46,056 nt of DNA from Bavariicoccus seileri WCC 4188 (lineage in GTDB: Bacteria > Bacillota > Bacilli > Lactobacillales > Aerococcaceae): positions 1 through 46,056 of the forward strand of contig NZ_ATXL01000016.1 of the NCBI RefSeq assembly GCF_000421665.1. Reading direction: 5' to 3'. Shown here piece after piece: positions 15,888-27,149 of the stretch. Position 1 is the stretch's first letter, and every line of letters begins with the position of its first letter. The notes under the pieces are model-generated. The model saw only the letters and a program-made list of their open reading frames with translations, made no database searches and was not told the DNA's origin. Both the position numbers and the translations under genes were made by a program.

Positions 15888-16184
15888 GTCACCCTATTAA
15901 GGGACTATATAAATAACTTATTAAGAATCAAAATGCCTCTAAGGTACAATCTCTCGTTATTATGAAAACTATAATCGTTTTAAGCCGTGTGACCTGTAGA
16001 CGTATCTCACAAAAATGATAAAAAAAAACACAAACAATGATGAATGGTCTTCTTGGCTGTTACCTTAACAGCCAAGAGACACGCGAGCTAGACTAAAAGA
16101 GACACTCTCTTCATCATCATAACACTCATTCATTCAATGTTAGTGACTTTTATTGCAGTCTAAGACCGCTAGACACCCCTTTGA
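15888..16184. other. Gene-free stretch between mntH and rplQ
   Basis: No gene is seen. The only clear structure is the hairpin at 16051-16075, described separately. Confidence 0.5.
16051..16075 (-). terminator. Hairpin after rplQ, end of the ribosomal cluster
   Basis: CTTGGCTGTTA (16051-16061) pairs exactly with TAACAGCCAAG (16065-16075) around a 3-base loop, and the stem can be extended by flanking GTCT/AGAC. There is no long T-run on the minus strand, but the stem is very stable and lies about 110 bases past rplQ. Confidence 0.55.
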
Positions 16185-16565
16185 TTATACGAATTCAATA
16201 ATAACCATAGGTGCTCCATCGCCTTTACGTTCGCCAATCTTCAAGATACGAGTATACCCGCCTTGACGATCTGCATAACGTTCAGCCAAAGAACCAAACA
16301 ATTTTTGTAATGCTGTTTCAACAACGATATCATCGTCTTCTTCACGAACATCAGCAACTTCATTACGAACAAATGCTGCTGCTTGACGACGCGCTGCTAA
16401 AGTACCTTTTTTACCTAACGTAATCATTTTTTCTGTTGTCGAACGAATTTCTTTCGCACGAGCTTCAGTTGTAGTGATTTGCTCGTTAATAATGAGATCA
16501 GTCGTTAGGTCGCGTAATAAAGCTTTACGTTGAGAGCTTGTACGACCAAGTTTACGATATGCCAT
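16185..16565 (-). CDS. rplQ: 50S ribosomal protein L17
   Basis: The 126-residue protein begins [20 protein letters not shown], the L17 signature, and has the usual bacterial length. It is the last gene of the S10-spc-alpha cluster, 20 bases after rpoA. Normally the ECF ATPase gene follows directly; here mntH intervenes on the other strand. Confidence 0.97.
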   Translation of the reverse strand: MAYRKLGRTSSQRKALLRDLTTDLIINEQITTTEARAKEIRSTTEKMITLGKKGTLAARRQAAAFVRNEVADVREEDDDIVVETALQKLFGSLAERYADRQGGYTRILKIGERKGDGAPMVIIEFV

Positions 16566-16585
16566 TCGTTTTTGCGCCTCCTTTA

Positions 16586-17530
16586 TTAATCATCTTGACG
16601 TAATGAGAGGTCAAGTTCTTCTAACTTATGTTTCACTTCTTCAAGTGATTTACGTCCTAAGTTACGGACTTTAATCATTTCCGCTTCGGACTTGTTGGTC
16701 AATTCTTGCACAGTGTTGATACCAGCACGTTTCAAGCAGTTGTATGAACGAACAGAAAGATCTAATTCTTCGATCGTCATTTCCAACATTTTTTCTTTTT
16801 GTGTTTCTTCTTTTTCTACCATGATTTCAGCCTTGCGAGCATCATCAGTTAAGTTGATAAATACATTCAAGTGTTCGGTTAAGATTTTTGCGGATAGAGA
16901 GATAGCTTCTTCTGGTGAGATTGAACCATCAGTCCATACGTCTAACGTCAACTTGTCATAAAGGTTTTTTTGACCAATACGAGTGTTTTCAACTTGGTAG
17001 TTGACCTTATAAACCGGTGTATATAAAGAATCAATCGGAATAACTCCAATTGGCATATTTTCATGTTTGTTATATTCAGAACGAACATAACCACGACCAC
17101 TTTTGGCGTTCATAGTGATATGTAACCGTTGGCCTTTGCCCATGGTACATAAATATAAGTCTGGATTTAAAACTGTTAGATCACTGTGATGAATAATATC
17201 GCCAGCAGTCACAGTTGCGGGGCCAGTTATATCGATTTCTAATACAGCATCTTCTTCATCTGCTTTTTTCAATGCAATCTTCTTCAAATTCAAAATCAAA
17301 GTGCTCACATCTTCAACCATTCCTGGAACGGTAGAAAATTCATGTAAAACACCATCGATGTGGATATCAGTAATTGCAAATCCTGGAAGCGAAGATAAGA
17401 GAACACGGCGTAGTGAATTGCCTAAAGTTGTGCCATAGCCACGTTCGAGTGGTTCTACGACAAATTTGCCAAACTTTGCGTCTTCGCTGATCTCAATCGT
17501 TTCAATAACAGGTTTTTCAATTTCGATCAT
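16586..17530 (-). CDS. rpoA: RNA polymerase subunit alpha
   Basis: The 314-residue protein has the assembly domain at about 1-230 ([29 protein letters not shown]) and a C-terminal domain at about 245-314 ([37 protein letters not shown]) that touches UP elements and activators. It nucleates polymerase assembly as a dimer. It lies between rpsK and rplQ as usual. Confidence 0.98.
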   Translation of the reverse strand: MIEIEKPVIETIEISEDAKFGKFVVEPLERGYGTTLGNSLRRVLLSSLPGFAITDIHIDGVLHEFSTVPGMVEDVSTLILNLKKIALKKADEEDAVLEIDITGPATVTAGDIIHHSDLTVLNPDLYLCTMGKGQRLHITMNAKSGRGYVRSEYNKHENMPIGVIPIDSLYTPVYKVNYQVENTRIGQKNLYDKLTLDVWTDGSISPEEAISLSAKILTEHLNVFINLTDDARKAEIMVEKEETQKEKMLEMTIEELDLSVRSYNCLKRAGINTVQELTNKSEAEMIKVRNLGRKSLEEVKHKLEELDLSLRQDD

Positions 17531-17575
17531 TAGCCTTTACCCCTTTCAAAACGTAAGCACACAGTCATCTAAGCT

Positions 17576-17965
17576 CTATACACGGCGACGTTTTGGAGGA
17601 CGGCATCCGTTATGTGGAATAGGTGTTACATCGCGAATGGCGGTAACTTCTAAACCAGTTGCTTGAAGTGAACGAATTGCAGCTTCACGACCTGAACCTG
17701 GGCCTTTTACTGTAACTTCAACAGCCTTCATGCCATGTTCCATAGAACCTTTGGCAGCAGCTTCAGCAGCTAACTGTGCTGCAAATGGTGTTGATTTCTT
17801 AGAACCACGGAACCCTAATGATCCAGCTGATGACCAAGAAATTGCATTACCGTGTGCATCAGTAATCATTACGATCGTGTTATTAAATGTTGAACGGATA
17901 TGAGCGATCCCATTTTCGACGTTCTTTTTGACACGACGTTTACGTACAACTTTACGTTTAACCAT
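17576..17965 (-). CDS. rpsK: 30S ribosomal protein S11
   Basis: The 129-residue protein carries the S11 signatures [21 protein letters not shown] and the C-terminal [11 protein letters not shown]. It sits on the platform of the small subunit. It lies between rpsM and rpoA, 24 bases after rpsM. Confidence 0.98.
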   Translation of the reverse strand: MVKRKVVRKRRVKKNVENGIAHIRSTFNNTIVMITDAHGNAISWSSAGSLGFRGSKKSTPFAAQLAAEAAAKGSMEHGMKAVEVTVKGPGSGREAAIRSLQATGLEVTAIRDVTPIPHNGCRPPKRRRV

Positions 17966-17989
17966 TAATTTGTTACCTCCTTACTCTAA

Positions 17990-18355
17990 CTATTTTTTCT
18001 TACCAGCGATAGACTTAGCTGGTCCTTTACGAGTGCGTGCATTGTTTTTGGTATTTTGACCACGAACTGGCAAACCAAAACGATGACGGCTACCACGGTA
18101 TGAACCGATTTCTTGTAGACGTTTAATGTTTAAATTCTTTTCGCGACGTAAGTCACCTTCGATTTTAAGTTTGTCAACTTCAGCACGAATACGGTCCAAC
18201 TCATCATTTGTTAAGTCACGAACGCGAGTTTCTGCTGATACGTCAGCAGATTTTAATACTGCTTCTGCAGTAGTTGTACCAATACCATAAATATAAGTTA
18301 GCGAAATTACGACACGTTTGTCACGTGGAATATCGACACCTGCGATACGAGCCAT
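17990..18355 (-). CDS. rpsM: 30S ribosomal protein S13
   Basis: The 121-residue protein begins [21 protein letters not shown] and ends in the basic tail [16 protein letters not shown] that reaches the tRNAs at the subunit interface. It is in the standard order rpmJ-rpsM-rpsK. Confidence 0.98.
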   Translation of the reverse strand: MARIAGVDIPRDKRVVISLTYIYGIGTTTAEAVLKSADVSAETRVRDLTNDELDRIRAEVDKLKIEGDLRREKNLNIKRLQEIGSYRGSRHRFGLPVRGQNTKNNARTRKGPAKSIAGKKK

Positions 18356-18376
18356 TTACGGGCACCTCCTTCAATA

Positions 18377-18490
18377 TTATCCTTGACGTTGTTTATGTTT
18401 AGGGTTACTACAAATAACCATTACTTTACCATTACGCTTGATGACTTTACATTTTTCGCATATTGGTTTTACTGATGATCTAACTTTCAT
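18377..18490 (-). CDS. rpmJ: 50S ribosomal protein L36
   Basis: Reading the minus strand from ATG at 18490 gives 37 residues, [20 protein letters not shown] followed by a tail ending KHKQRQG. The Cys-x-x-Cys (11 and 14), Cys27 and His32 form the zinc site of the C-plus type L36. It lies between infA and rpsM, its standard place, behind GGAGG. Confidence 0.97.
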   Translation of the reverse strand: MKVRSSVKPICEKCKVIKRNGKVMVICSNPKHKQRQG

Positions 18491-18520
18491 CGTTTTCCCT
18501 CCTTGGTTGTGCGAGGCTGC

Positions 18521-18739
18521 TTATTTAAAGCGGTAAGTAATACGGCCACGAGTTAAGTCATACGGTGATAACTCAACTGTTACCTTATCTCCTGGTAAAA
18601 TTTTGATATAGTGCATTCTGATTTTACCAGAAACATGTGCTAAAACTTCATGTCCATTTGCGAGTTCAACTTTAAACATCGCATTTGGTAAAGTTTCTTT
18701 AATTGTTCCTTCGATCTCAATGACATCTTCTTTTGCCAA
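18521..18739 (-). CDS. infA: Translation initiation factor IF-1
   Basis: I choose the TTG at 18739, nine bases after AGGAGG, which gives the standard 72 residues beginning (M)[13 protein letters not shown] longer frame from 18772 would run through the ribosome binding site. The protein is one S1-like OB fold with the [30 protein letters not shown] core and binds the A site of the 30S subunit during initiation. Confidence 0.96.
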   Translation of the reverse strand: MAKEDVIEIEGTIKETLPNAMFKVELANGHEVLAHVSGKIRMHYIKILPGDKVTVELSPYDLTRGRITYRFK

Positions 18740-18847
18740 ATTAACTGATCCTCCTCTTCTCATTGGTTGCATTTAAAAAGGCAAATAATCTTCTAACTGC
18801 TAAATTATAGCGTAACAGAGCGGTTTTATGCAAGTTACGTACACTCT

Positions 18848-19504
<657 letters not shown>

Positions 19505-19514
19505 TTACTCCCCT

Positions 19515-20813
19515 TTACTCTTCAATGAAGCCTTTATATTTACGAGTTACCATCCGACCTTCGATTTGTCTCGCTGCTTCAAGAGCAACACCGACAACGA
19601 TCAGTAAACTAGTCCCGCCCAAACGGATACCGCTTGGTAGGTCCCATAACGCTGACGCAATCATAGGAACTACTGAGATAAGCCCTAAGTAAAACGCCCC
19701 TACAGTACTCAAACGCATTAACAAGCTTGAGATATATTCTTCCGTGCCACGACCTGGTCGTACACTGACGATATAGCCTCCTTGTTTTTGCAAGTTTTCG
19801 GCAACCTTTTCTGGGTTAACTTGCACAAACGCATAAAAATAAGTAAAGACAATAATCAAGACTGTATAGATAACTGCTCCTACTGGTTCTTCCATGTTGA
19901 AAATAGTATTCATCACTTTAAACCATCCTGCGTCTGAATAACGTGTATTCAGCAATTGTAAGACTGTTGCAGGAGCCATCATAAATGAGCTAGCAAAGAT
20001 AACAGGTATTACACCTGCAGAGTTAATCTTTAGTGGTAACCATGAAGTCTCATGACTCCCACTAGCTCTTTTAGAGTATTGGATCGGTAAACGACGTTGC
20101 GCTGTTTCCATGATCACAACGAATACGACGATCAAGATCATAGCGATCACTAGTCCTACGGCAAAACCGATATTTGTCCAGTTTTCACTTAATTCTTTTC
20201 CTGCAAAATAGGTGTCATAAAAACCGACTAATCCTTCAGGAATACGAGCAACGATCCCAGCAAAAATCAAGATCGACACACCATTTCCGATACCATGAAC
20301 CGTGATTTGATCACCAATCCATGTTAAGAGCATTGTCCCAGCTGTTAGTACTAGTGCAATGGTCAAATAGGTTTGGATACCAGGGTTTGTAATCAACCCA
20401 AAATTTGACAGGGAGTTAAACCCGATTGACAGTCCGATAGATTGGATGAAAGCTAAAACAATCGTGATGTAACGCGTCATTTGATTTAACTTCCGACGAC
20501 CTACTTCACCTTGTTTTGACCATTCAACAAACCGAGGAACTATGTCCATTTGTAATAGCTGAACAACGATTGAAGCGGTGATGTAAGGCGAAACACCCAT
20601 TGCGAAGATGGAGTAATTACTTAATGCTCCACCACCAAATGTATTCAATAACCCAAACAACCCTTGGTTAGCGATCGCACTGATCACACCAGAATTGACA
20701 CCAGGCACGGTGATGTGCGCGCCGATCCGGAATAACAACAGCATAGCTGCTGTAAACGCTAATCGACGTCTAATATCCTTAACTTGTAAGGCGTTTTTCA
20801 GCAATTTGAACAT
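19515..20813 (-). CDS. secY: Protein translocase subunit SecY
   Basis: This 432-residue membrane protein with ten predicted transmembrane segments forms the protein-conducting channel with SecE and SecG. Typical stretches are FRIGAHITVPGVN near the start, PYITASIVVQLLQMDIVP, and the cytosolic loop QVNPEKVAENLQKQGGYIVSVRPG. Its start overlaps the rplO stop codon (TAATG), so translation is coupled. Confidence 0.97.
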   Translation of the reverse strand: MFKLLKNALQVKDIRRRLAFTAAMLLLFRIGAHITVPGVNSGVISAIANQGLFGLLNTFGGGALSNYSIFAMGVSPYITASIVVQLLQMDIVPRFVEWSKQGEVGRRKLNQMTRYITIVLAFIQSIGLSIGFNSLSNFGLITNPGIQTYLTIALVLTAGTMLLTWIGDQITVHGIGNGVSILIFAGIVARIPEGLVGFYDTYFAGKELSENWTNIGFAVGLVIAMILIVVFVVIMETAQRRLPIQYSKRASGSHETSWLPLKINSAGVIPVIFASSFMMAPATVLQLLNTRYSDAGWFKVMNTIFNMEEPVGAVIYTVLIIVFTYFYAFVQVNPEKVAENLQKQGGYIVSVRPGRGTEEYISSLLMRLSTVGAFYLGLISVVPMIASALWDLPSGIRLGGTSLLIVVGVALEAARQIEGRMVTRKYKGFIEE

Positions 20814-21253
20814 TAGATCACCTCTACTGTTCCACCAGCTGTTTCAATCGCTTCTTTAGCTGATTGAGAGAATTTGTGTGCTTTAACGGTAACTTTACGT
20901 TCTAGTTTGCCGTTTCCTAGGATTTTGATGCCATCTTTTTCAGCTTTGACTAAGCCAGCTTCAACTAATTCAACTGGTGTCACTACTGCATCATCTTCAA
21001 AACGGTTCAAACTATCAACATTAACAATGGCGTATTCTACGCGGTTAACATTCTTGAAACCACGTTTTGGAATGCGACGGAATAATGGTGTTTGGCCACC
21101 TTCAAATCCTAATCTCACTTTACCACCTGAACGTGCTTTTTGTCCTTTTTGTCCACGACCTGATGTCTTACCATTACCAGATCCTTGACCACGACCAACA
21201 CGGTTGCGTTCGCGGCGAGACCCTTCAGCAGGTTTTAATTCGTGTAGTTTCAT
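20813..21253 (-). CDS. rplO: 50S ribosomal protein L15
   Basis: From ATG at 21253 the protein has 146 residues, [20 protein letters not shown] then the glycine-rich basic N-terminal arm that threads into 23S rRNA. A TTG two codons earlier is possible but gives a non-standard start. Its stop overlaps the secY start. Confidence 0.96.
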   Translation of the reverse strand: MKLHELKPAEGSRRERNRVGRGQGSGNGKTSGRGQKGQKARSGGKVRLGFEGGQTPLFRRIPKRGFKNVNRVEYAIVNVDSLNRFEDDAVVTPVELVEAGLVKAEKDGIKILGNGKLERKVTVKAHKFSQSAKEAIETAGGTVEVI

Positions 21254-21282
21254 TAACAAGGCACCTCCTTTTAACTTTAAAT

Positions 21283-21465
21283 TTATTTAACTTCCTCAAC
21301 ATCTACTAGATGAGCGATCGTATTGACCATACCAGTGATCGCGTCACTTTCAGTTTTGACAACACTAGAACGAATCTTAGTCAAGCCAAGAGCTTTTGCA
21401 GTTGCGATTTGATTTTGAGGACGTCCGATCAAGCTTTTCTTTAATGTGATTTTTACATCTGCCAT
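21283..21465 (-). CDS. rpmD: 50S ribosomal protein L30
   Basis: This 60-residue protein, with [21 protein letters not shown] and the C-terminal [14 protein letters not shown], is a typical short bacterial L30. It is 12 bases after rpsE. Confidence 0.97.
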   Translation of the reverse strand: MADVKITLKKSLIGRPQNQIATAKALGLTKIRSSVVKTESDAITGMVNTIAHLVDVEEVK

Positions 21466-21477
21466 GTGGTTGTCCTC

Positions 21478-21978
21478 CTAATTCAATAATTCTTCTACGG
21501 TTTTACCGCGTAATTCAGCAACATCTTCTGCTCTCTTCAATTCAGATAATCCCTTAACTGTCGCACGGACAATGTTGATTGGGGTATTTGAACCCAATGA
21601 TTTAGACGTAATATCAGAAATACCTGCTAATTCGATGACGGCACGAACTGGTCCACCAGCTGATACTCCAGAACCGGCAACAGCAGGTTTCAATAAGACA
21701 CGTCCACCACAGAACTCTCCAATTACTTCATGAGGAACTGTTGAGCCAGTACGAGGAACTTCGATCAAGCTCTTCTTAGCATTTTCAATTGCTTTACGGA
21801 TCGCTTCAGGAACTTCTTGTGCTTTACCAGTACCAAAGCCAACGTGACCATCTTTATCGCCAACTACAACGAGTGCAGCAAAGCGTAAACGACGTCCACC
21901 TTTAACAACTTTAGTAACACGGTTGATTGCTACAACGCGATCTTCTAATTCTAATTTGTTTGGGTCGATGCTAGTCAT
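21478..21978 (-). CDS. rpsE: 30S ribosomal protein S5
   Basis: The 166-residue protein has the double-stranded RNA-binding-like domain [31 protein letters not shown] and the C-terminal domain with [20 protein letters not shown]5 contributes to decoding accuracy. Spacing to rplR is 20 bases. Confidence 0.98.
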   Translation of the reverse strand: MTSIDPNKLELEDRVVAINRVTKVVKGGRRLRFAALVVVGDKDGHVGFGTGKAQEVPEAIRKAIENAKKSLIEVPRTGSTVPHEVIGEFCGGRVLLKPAVAGSGVSAGGPVRAVIELAGISDITSKSLGSNTPINIVRATVKGLSELKRAEDVAELRGKTVEELLN

Positions 21979-21998
21979 TAATGTATTTCCTCCTTCTT

Positions 21999-22355
21999 CT
22001 AGAATTCTAAGCCGTTTTCACGAGCTGCATCAGCTAACGCTTTGATACGGCCATGATAAAGATATCCGCCACGGTCGAACACAACTTTAGAAATGTTGGC
22101 TGCTTTGCCGTGTTCAGCAATCAGTTTACCAACTGCTTTGGCTTGTTCAACTTTAGTTCCTTCTGAAACTGCGGTATCTAGAGTTGAGGCACTTGCTAGC
22201 GTCACACCCGCTACGTCATCAATTAATTGAGCGTAGATGTTTTTGTTTGAACGGAATACATTTAAGCGTGGGCACTCAGCAGTACCAGAAATATGTCTGC
22301 GGACACGAACGTGTCGTTTTTGACGTATTTTATTTTTGTCTGGTTTTGAAATCAC
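21999..22355 (-). CDS. rplR: 50S ribosomal protein L18
   Basis: I choose the GTG at 22355, six bases after GAGGTG, giving the standard 118 residues beginning (M)[18 protein letters not shown]. The GTG at 22364 lies inside the ribosome binding site. L18 binds 5S rRNA. The 101-base gap to rplF upstream is the longest in the spc part of the cluster. Confidence 0.95.
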   Translation of the reverse strand: MISKPDKNKIRQKRHVRVRRHISGTAECPRLNVFRSNKNIYAQLIDDVAGVTLASASTLDTAVSEGTKVEQAKAVGKLIAEHGKAANISKVVFDRGGYLYHGRIKALADAARENGLEF

Positions 22356-22364
22356 AATTTTCAC

Positions 22365-22456
22365 CTCTATAACTTTTTATTTATCCAAGTCGTCGCGATT
22401 AGGCTACTGCCTTCTGACGCCGAATTGGTTGATTGACATAGTTAAAAAACTGGTTA
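22365..22456 (-). other. Unusually long, possibly structured gap between rplF and rplR
   Basis: On the minus strand CCAA-TTCG-GCGTC can pair with GACGAC-TTGG around a loop containing AGAAGGCAGTAGCCTAATC. Neighbouring gaps in this cluster are mostly 12-65 bases. A regulatory RNA fold before rplR is possible but I do not recognise it. Confidence 0.3.
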
Positions 22457-22993
22457 TTACTTACCAGTTTTACCTTCTTTACGAAGAACATACTCATCCG
22501 TATAACGAATTCCTTTACCTTTATATGGTTCAGGTGGACGTACACCACGAATGTTAGCTGCTAAAGCACCAACTGCTTGTTTATCGTAACCTTTAACAAT
22601 GACTTTTGTATTGCTAGGAACTTCGATTTCTATACCTTCAGGTACATCGAACTCAACTGGATGAGAGTACCCAACGTTCAATACAAGTTTTTTACCTTGT
22701 AATTGTGCACGATACCCAACACCGATCAGGTCTAGTTCTTTTTTGAAGCCTTCTGTTAAACCGACGATCATATTGTTGATGATAGCACGAGTTGTGCCAT
22801 GGATCGTACGACTTTCTTTACTATCGTTATCACGAACAACTGATAAGATGTTGCCATCTTGGTTGAGAGATAGACGATGATCATATTTAAATTGTAATTC
22901 TGCTTTTGCACCTTTAACAGTCACGACATGATCGTTGTCTGATACTGTTATGCCAGCAGGAATCTCAATAACTTTTTTACCGATACGACTCAC
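22457..22993 (-). CDS. rplF: 50S ribosomal protein L6
   Basis: The 178-residue protein begins [17 protein letters not shown] (GTG start behind AAGGAGG) and ends with [27 protein letters not shown], the conserved L6 tail near the sarcin-ricin loop. Order rpsH-rplF-rplR is standard. Confidence 0.98.
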   Translation of the reverse strand: MSRIGKKVIEIPAGITVSDNDHVVTVKGAKAELQFKYDHRLSLNQDGNILSVVRDNDSKESRTIHGTTRAIINNMIVGLTEGFKKELDLIGVGYRAQLQGKKLVLNVGYSHPVEFDVPEGIEIEVPSNTKVIVKGYDKQAVGALAANIRGVRPPEPYKGKGIRYTDEYVLRKEGKTGK

Positions 22994-23014
22994 TGGATTG
23001 CACCTCCTTATTGA

Positions 23015-23413
23015 TTACCAAATGTAAGCTAATACTTCGCCACCAACATTTTTAGCACGAGCTTCTTTATCAGTGATCACACCTTCAGAAGTTGAAATGA
23101 TTGCAATGCCTAAACCATTTAGTACTTTAGGTACTTCAGTTGACTTTGCATAAACTCGTAAACCTGGTTTTGAAATTCTTTTTAATCCGGTGATAACGCG
23201 TTCGCTATCTTTACCATATTTTAAGTACACTTTGATTGTGTTTTGTTTGTCATCTTTGCTAACTTCGTAGTTTCTGATGAAACCTTCACGTTTTAAAATG
23301 TCTGCTATAGCCACTTTAGCGTTTGAAGCTGGTACATTCAATGACGCATGGCGAACCATGTTTGCGTTGCGGATGCGTGTTAAGAAATCCGCGATTGGAT
23401 CTGTCATAACCAT
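23015..23413 (-). CDS. rpsH: 30S ribosomal protein S8
   Basis: The 132-residue protein begins [22 protein letters not shown] and ends [22 protein letters not shown], both diagnostic for S8. S8 binds helix 21 of 16S rRNA and in many bacteria represses the spc operon. Confidence 0.98.
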   Translation of the reverse strand: MVMTDPIADFLTRIRNANMVRHASLNVPASNAKVAIADILKREGFIRNYEVSKDDKQNTIKVYLKYGKDSERVITGLKRISKPGLRVYAKSTEVPKVLNGLGIAIISTSEGVITDKEARAKNVGGEVLAYIW

Positions 23414-23441
23414 TACCGATTACCTCCTCTATGTTAAGATT

Positions 23442-23627
23442 TTACCAACTTGCTTTTTTCATGCCTGGAATTTGACCTTTATAGGCAAGTTCGCGCAAGC
23501 AAATACGGCATAGTCTAAATTTACGATAAACGGAGTGTGGACGGCCACAACGTTCGCAGCGCGTGTACTCACGTGTAGAAAATTTTTGTTTCTTTTGGTT
23601 CTTTTGAACCATTGATGTTTTAGCCAA
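23442..23627 (-). CDS. rpsN: 30S ribosomal protein S14, zinc type
   Basis: The 61-residue protein has the zinc ribbon Cys24-x2-Cys27 and Cys40-x2-Cys43 (CERCGRP and CRICLREL) and ends MKKASW. This is the short C-plus S14 (rpsN, type Z) found in the spc operon of Firmicutes. It starts with TTG behind AAGGAGG. Confidence 0.97.
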   Translation of the reverse strand: MAKTSMVQKNQKKQKFSTREYTRCERCGRPHSVYRKFRLCRICLRELAYKGQIPGMKKASW

Positions 23628-23645
23628 ACTACTCGCCTCCTTGGA

Positions 23646-24185
23646 TTATTTGTGGAATGGCATTCCTAGTTGCGTTAATAATTCGCGTGCTTCTTCATCT
23701 GTTTGGGCAGTCGTTACAATAACGATATCCATACCGCGAACTTTATCAACATCATCATAAGAAATTTCTGGGAAAATCAATTGTTCTTTAATCCCTAGTG
23801 TGTAGTTACCACGTCCATCAAATGCTTTTTTAGAGATTCCACGGAAGTCACGTACACGAGGTAGAGATACAGTTACTAATTTGTCTAAGAAGTCATACAT
23901 TCTTTCGCCGCGTAACGTTACTTTAGTTCCGATTGGCATACCTTCACGCAAACGGAATCCAGCGATTGATTTTTTAGCTGTTGTGACAACTGGTTTTTGA
24001 CCAGCAATAAGTGTTAATTCTGAAACTGCTTTTTCTAAGTTCTTAGAATTTGAAACAGCGTCACCCACACCCATATTGATCACTATTTTTTCAATTTTTG
24101 GTACTTGCATGACTGAAGCATATTCAAACTTTTCAACTAAAGATGGTACAACAGTTTCTTTATACTTTTGATTCAAACGGTTCAT
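23646..24185 (-). CDS. rplE: 50S ribosomal protein L5
   Basis: The 179-residue protein begins [20 protein letters not shown] and contains [19 protein letters not shown] and [21 protein letters not shown]5 binds 5S rRNA and contacts S13. It is 30 bases after the shortened rplX. Confidence 0.98.
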   Translation of the reverse strand: MNRLNQKYKETVVPSLVEKFEYASVMQVPKIEKIVINMGVGDAVSNSKNLEKAVSELTLIAGQKPVVTTAKKSIAGFRLREGMPIGTKVTLRGERMYDFLDKLVTVSLPRVRDFRGISKKAFDGRGNYTLGIKEQLIFPEISYDDVDKVRGMDIVIVTTAQTDEEARELLTQLGMPFHK

Positions 24186-24215
24186 TGATGAGTCCTCCTC
24201 CCTATAGTTACTCGA

Positions 24216-24437
24216 TTATTCTTCTATTTTCTTAACGTTAGAAGCATGGATTGGTTGTTCAACTTCGATAATCCCGCCAGCTTGGTTTGCTTGGTTAGGT
24301 TTTGCATGTTTCTTTGCAATGTTGACTCCTTCAACAATCACACGATCAACTTTAGGAAGAGCTTTTGTAATGACGCCTTCTTTTCCTTTATCTTTACCTG
24401 CGATAACTTTTACTTTATCACCTGTTTTTACGTGCAT
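24216..24437 (-). CDS. rplX: 50S ribosomal protein L24, unusually short
   Basis: The protein has 73 residues, [20 protein letters not shown] through [20 protein letters not shown]. The KOW domain that starts large-subunit assembly is complete, but L24 in Firmicutes is usually about 101-103 residues; the C-terminal 30 residues (the region after HVSNV in homologues) are absent. The reading frame ends in a clean TAA and only 30 bases separate it from rplE, so there is no hidden frameshifted tail. Confidence 0.92.
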   Translation of the reverse strand: MHVKTGDKVKVIAGKDKGKEGVITKALPKVDRVIVEGVNIAKKHAKPNQANQAGGIIEVEQPIHASNVKKIEE

Positions 24438-24458
24438 AAGTGAGGCACCTCCTTCGTT

Positions 24459-24851
<393 letters not shown>

Positions 24852-24859
24852 TTAAATCA

Positions 24860-25126
24860 TTAGATAATAACTGATTCTTCAACGATTTCGATTAAGCGGA
24901 AATGTTTCGTAGCTGATAGCTTGCGAGTTTCCATAATCCGAACGACATCGCCTAATTTTGCTGAGTTATTTTCATCATGTGCTTTAAAACGTTTTGAATA
25001 CTTAACGCGTTTTCCGTAAGCTGGATGAGATTTGTATGTATCAACTGATACGATGATTGTCTTGTCCATCTTGTCAGAAACGACTCTACCTTGATAAACT
25101 TTACGTTCGTTACGTTCTGATGACAT
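24860..25126 (-). CDS. rpsQ: 30S ribosomal protein S17
   Basis: The 88-residue OB-fold protein ([21 protein letters not shown], then [25 protein letters not shown]) is a standard S17, an early binder of the 16S 5' domain. It lies between rpmC and rplN. Confidence 0.98.
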   Translation of the reverse strand: MSSERNERKVYQGRVVSDKMDKTIIVSVDTYKSHPAYGKRVKYSKRFKAHDENNSAKLGDVVRIMETRKLSATKHFRLIEIVEESVII

Positions 25127-25150
25127 TTATTTGCCTCCTTTACTGAAGTA

Positions 25151-25345
25151 CTACTTTTGCAATTCTTGTTGACGCAATACAGTTTTAATGCGTGCAATCG
25201 ATTTACGGACTTCTTTAATACGAGCCGTGTTTTCTAATTGCCCTGTTGCAAGTTGGAATCTCAAGTTGAATAATTCTTCCTTGAATTCTTTTTCCTTAGC
25301 AATCATTTCTTCAGTGGATAGCTCTTTGATTTCATTAGCCTTCAT
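25151..25345 (-). CDS. rpmC: 50S ribosomal protein L29
   Basis: From ATG at 25345 the protein has 64 residues, [20 protein letters not shown] followed by the near-invariant helix [23 protein letters not shown]. The longer frame from 25369 lies within rplP. The start overlaps the end of rplP by 11 bases. Confidence 0.96.
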   Translation of the reverse strand: MKANEIKELSTEEMIAKEKEFKEELFNLRFQLATGQLENTARIKEVRKSIARIKTVLRQQELQK

Positions 25346-25769
25346 TCGATTCACCACCATTTTCTTCACGTTTCACGAATTTCGTCTTGATTGGCAACTT
25401 ATGAGAAGCTAAACGTAATGCTTCACGGGCCACTTCTTCAGAAACTCCACCGATCTCAAATAAAATTTTACCGCGTTTAACTGGTGATACCCAGCCTTCA
25501 GGAGCCCCTTTACCAGAACCCATCCGTACGCCGATAGCTTTAGCAGTATAGGATTTATGAGGGAAAATCTTGATCCATACTTTCCCGCCACGTTTCATAT
25601 AACGAGTCATGGCAATCCGAGATGCTTCTATTTGACGGTTAGTGATCCAGCTAGATGAAATAGCTTGTAATCCGTATTCGCCAAATGAGATTTCTTTGCC
25701 GCCTTTTGCTTCTCCGCGCATTTTTCCACGGAATTCACGACGGTGTTTTACTCGTTTAGGTACTAACAT
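25335..25769 (-). CDS. rplP: 50S ribosomal protein L16
   Basis: The 144-residue protein begins [20 protein letters not shown] and contains [38 protein letters not shown], near the A-site tRNA pocket. Standard length and order; overlaps rpmC slightly. Confidence 0.98.
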   Translation of the reverse strand: MLVPKRVKHRREFRGKMRGEAKGGKEISFGEYGLQAISSSWITNRQIEASRIAMTRYMKRGGKVWIKIFPHKSYTAKAIGVRMGSGKGAPEGWVSPVKRGKILFEIGGVSEEVAREALRLASHKLPIKTKFVKREENGGESNEG

Positions 25770-25771
25770 GC

Positions 25772-26425
25772 TTATTTCCCTCCTTTATCGTTATTTTTTG
25801 TTGGCAAGATTTCACCACGGTAGATCCAGGTTTTAACACCCAATTTACCAAAGGTTGTATCTGCTTCTTCCCAAGCATAGTCGATATCAGCACGTAAGGT
25901 ATGTAATGGAACAGTACCTTCTGAATATGATTCAGCACGCGCAATATCTGCTCCGTTCAAACGGCCAGAAACTTGGGTTTTGATTCCTTTCGCACCAGCA
26001 CGCATTGTGCGTTGGATAGCTTGTTTTTGTGCTCGACGGAACGCTACACGATTTTCCAATTGTTTCGCAATTCCTTCTGCTACTAACTTAGCATCTAGGT
26101 CAGGTTTTTTGATTTCTACGATGTTGATATGAACTTTTTTACCTGTCATATCATTTAATTTTTGACGTAATTTATCAACTTCTGAACCACCACGACCGAT
26201 GACCATACCAGGCTTAGCTGTATGAATCGAAATGTTGATCCGTTTAGCTGCACGTTCGATCTCAATAGTTGAAACAGATGCTTCTTTAAGTGTTTCGTTG
26301 ATGTAAGCACGAATTCTCAAATCTTCGTGTAAGTAATCTGCATAATCTTTGTCAGCGTACCATTTAGCATCCCAGTCACGGATGATACCAATACGCATTC
26401 CGATTGGATTGATCTTTTGACCCAC
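25772..26425 (-). CDS. rpsC: 30S ribosomal protein S3
   Basis: The 217-residue protein begins [20 protein letters not shown] and has a KH domain ([18 protein letters not shown]) and the C-terminal domain [22 protein letters not shown]. It lies at the mRNA entry channel. Two bases separate it from rplP. Confidence 0.98.
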   Translation of the reverse strand: MGQKINPIGMRIGIIRDWDAKWYADKDYADYLHEDLRIRAYINETLKEASVSTIEIERAAKRINISIHTAKPGMVIGRGGSEVDKLRQKLNDMTGKKVHINIVEIKKPDLDAKLVAEGIAKQLENRVAFRRAQKQAIQRTMRAGAKGIKTQVSGRLNGADIARAESYSEGTVPLHTLRADIDYAWEEADTTFGKLGVKTWIYRGEILPTKNNDKGGK

Positions 26426-26428
26426 TGA

Positions 26429-26785
26429 TTATCCCTCCTCTGATTCTGATACCACGATCGTAATGTGGCTCGTACGTTTTAAAATTGGTGAAGCAGATCC
26501 TTTTGCCCGTGGGCGGAACCGTTTCATTGTTGGTCCTTCATTTACATATGCTTCAGTTACAACTAAATTTTCAATATCTAAGTCAAAGTTGTGTTCTGCA
26601 TTAGCTATCGCTGATAGTAACACTTTTTCAATGACTGGTGATGCTGAACGTTGTTTGTATTTTAATACAGCAATTGCTTCGCCGACTTTTTTGCCTCTGA
26701 TCAAATCGATTACTAGGCGCACTTTACGAGGTGCAATACGGACCGTTTTCGCAGTTGCTGTAGCACTATTGATGCGTTCTGCCAT
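26429..26785 (-). CDS. rplV: 50S ribosomal protein L22
   Basis: The 118-residue protein begins [20 protein letters not shown] and carries the long beta hairpin [21 protein letters not shown] that lines the peptide exit tunnel, where macrolide-resistance changes can occur. The hairpin tip looks ordinary. Confidence 0.97.
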   Translation of the reverse strand: MAERINSATATAKTVRIAPRKVRLVIDLIRGKKVGEAIAVLKYKQRSASPVIEKVLLSAIANAEHNFDLDIENLVVTEAYVNEGPTMKRFRPRAKGSASPILKRTSHITIVVSESEEG

Positions 26786-26802
26786 GGTTGATTCCCTCCT
26801 CG

Positions 26803-27084
26803 TTATCTTACTTTCGTGCTTTTGTCATCCCCGGAATGTCCACGGAATGTTCTAGTTGGTGCGAATTCGCCTAATTTATGACCTACCATATCTTCTTGGA
26901 TATAAACTGGAACGTGCTTTCTACCATCATATACTGCAATGGTTTGTCCCACAAAGATTGGGAAGATAGTTGAACGGCGTGACCACGTTTTGATCACCGT
27001 TTTTTTATCGCTATTTGAAGCTGCTTCGACTTTTTTCATCAAATGATCATCGACGAAAGGTCCTTTTTTCAGACTACGGCTCAT
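26803..27084 (-). CDS. rpsS: 30S ribosomal protein S19
   Basis: The 93-residue protein has [20 protein letters not shown] and [22 protein letters not shown], the S19 signature. It sits in the 30S head next to S13. Confidence 0.98.
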   Translation of the reverse strand: MSRSLKKGPFVDDHLMKKVEAASNSDKKTVIKTWSRRSTIFPIFVGQTIAVYDGRKHVPVYIQEDMVGHKLGEFAPTRTFRGHSGDDKSTKVR

Positions 27085-27149
27085 GTCAGGTCCTCCTTTA
27101 CAAAGTTTTCATGAGTAACTCTTTGATTAGTATTCAATAGTAGTTAAGT

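Noticed and set aside
24186-24215. A frameshifted tail of L24 after its stop codon
   Set aside because: Only 30 bases including the rplE ribosome binding site remain; no frame encodes the missing 30 residues.
26463-26855. A 130-codon plus-strand frame antisense to rplV
   Set aside because: It mirrors the codon pattern of the ribosomal gene, as do the many other frames opposite ribosomal genes.
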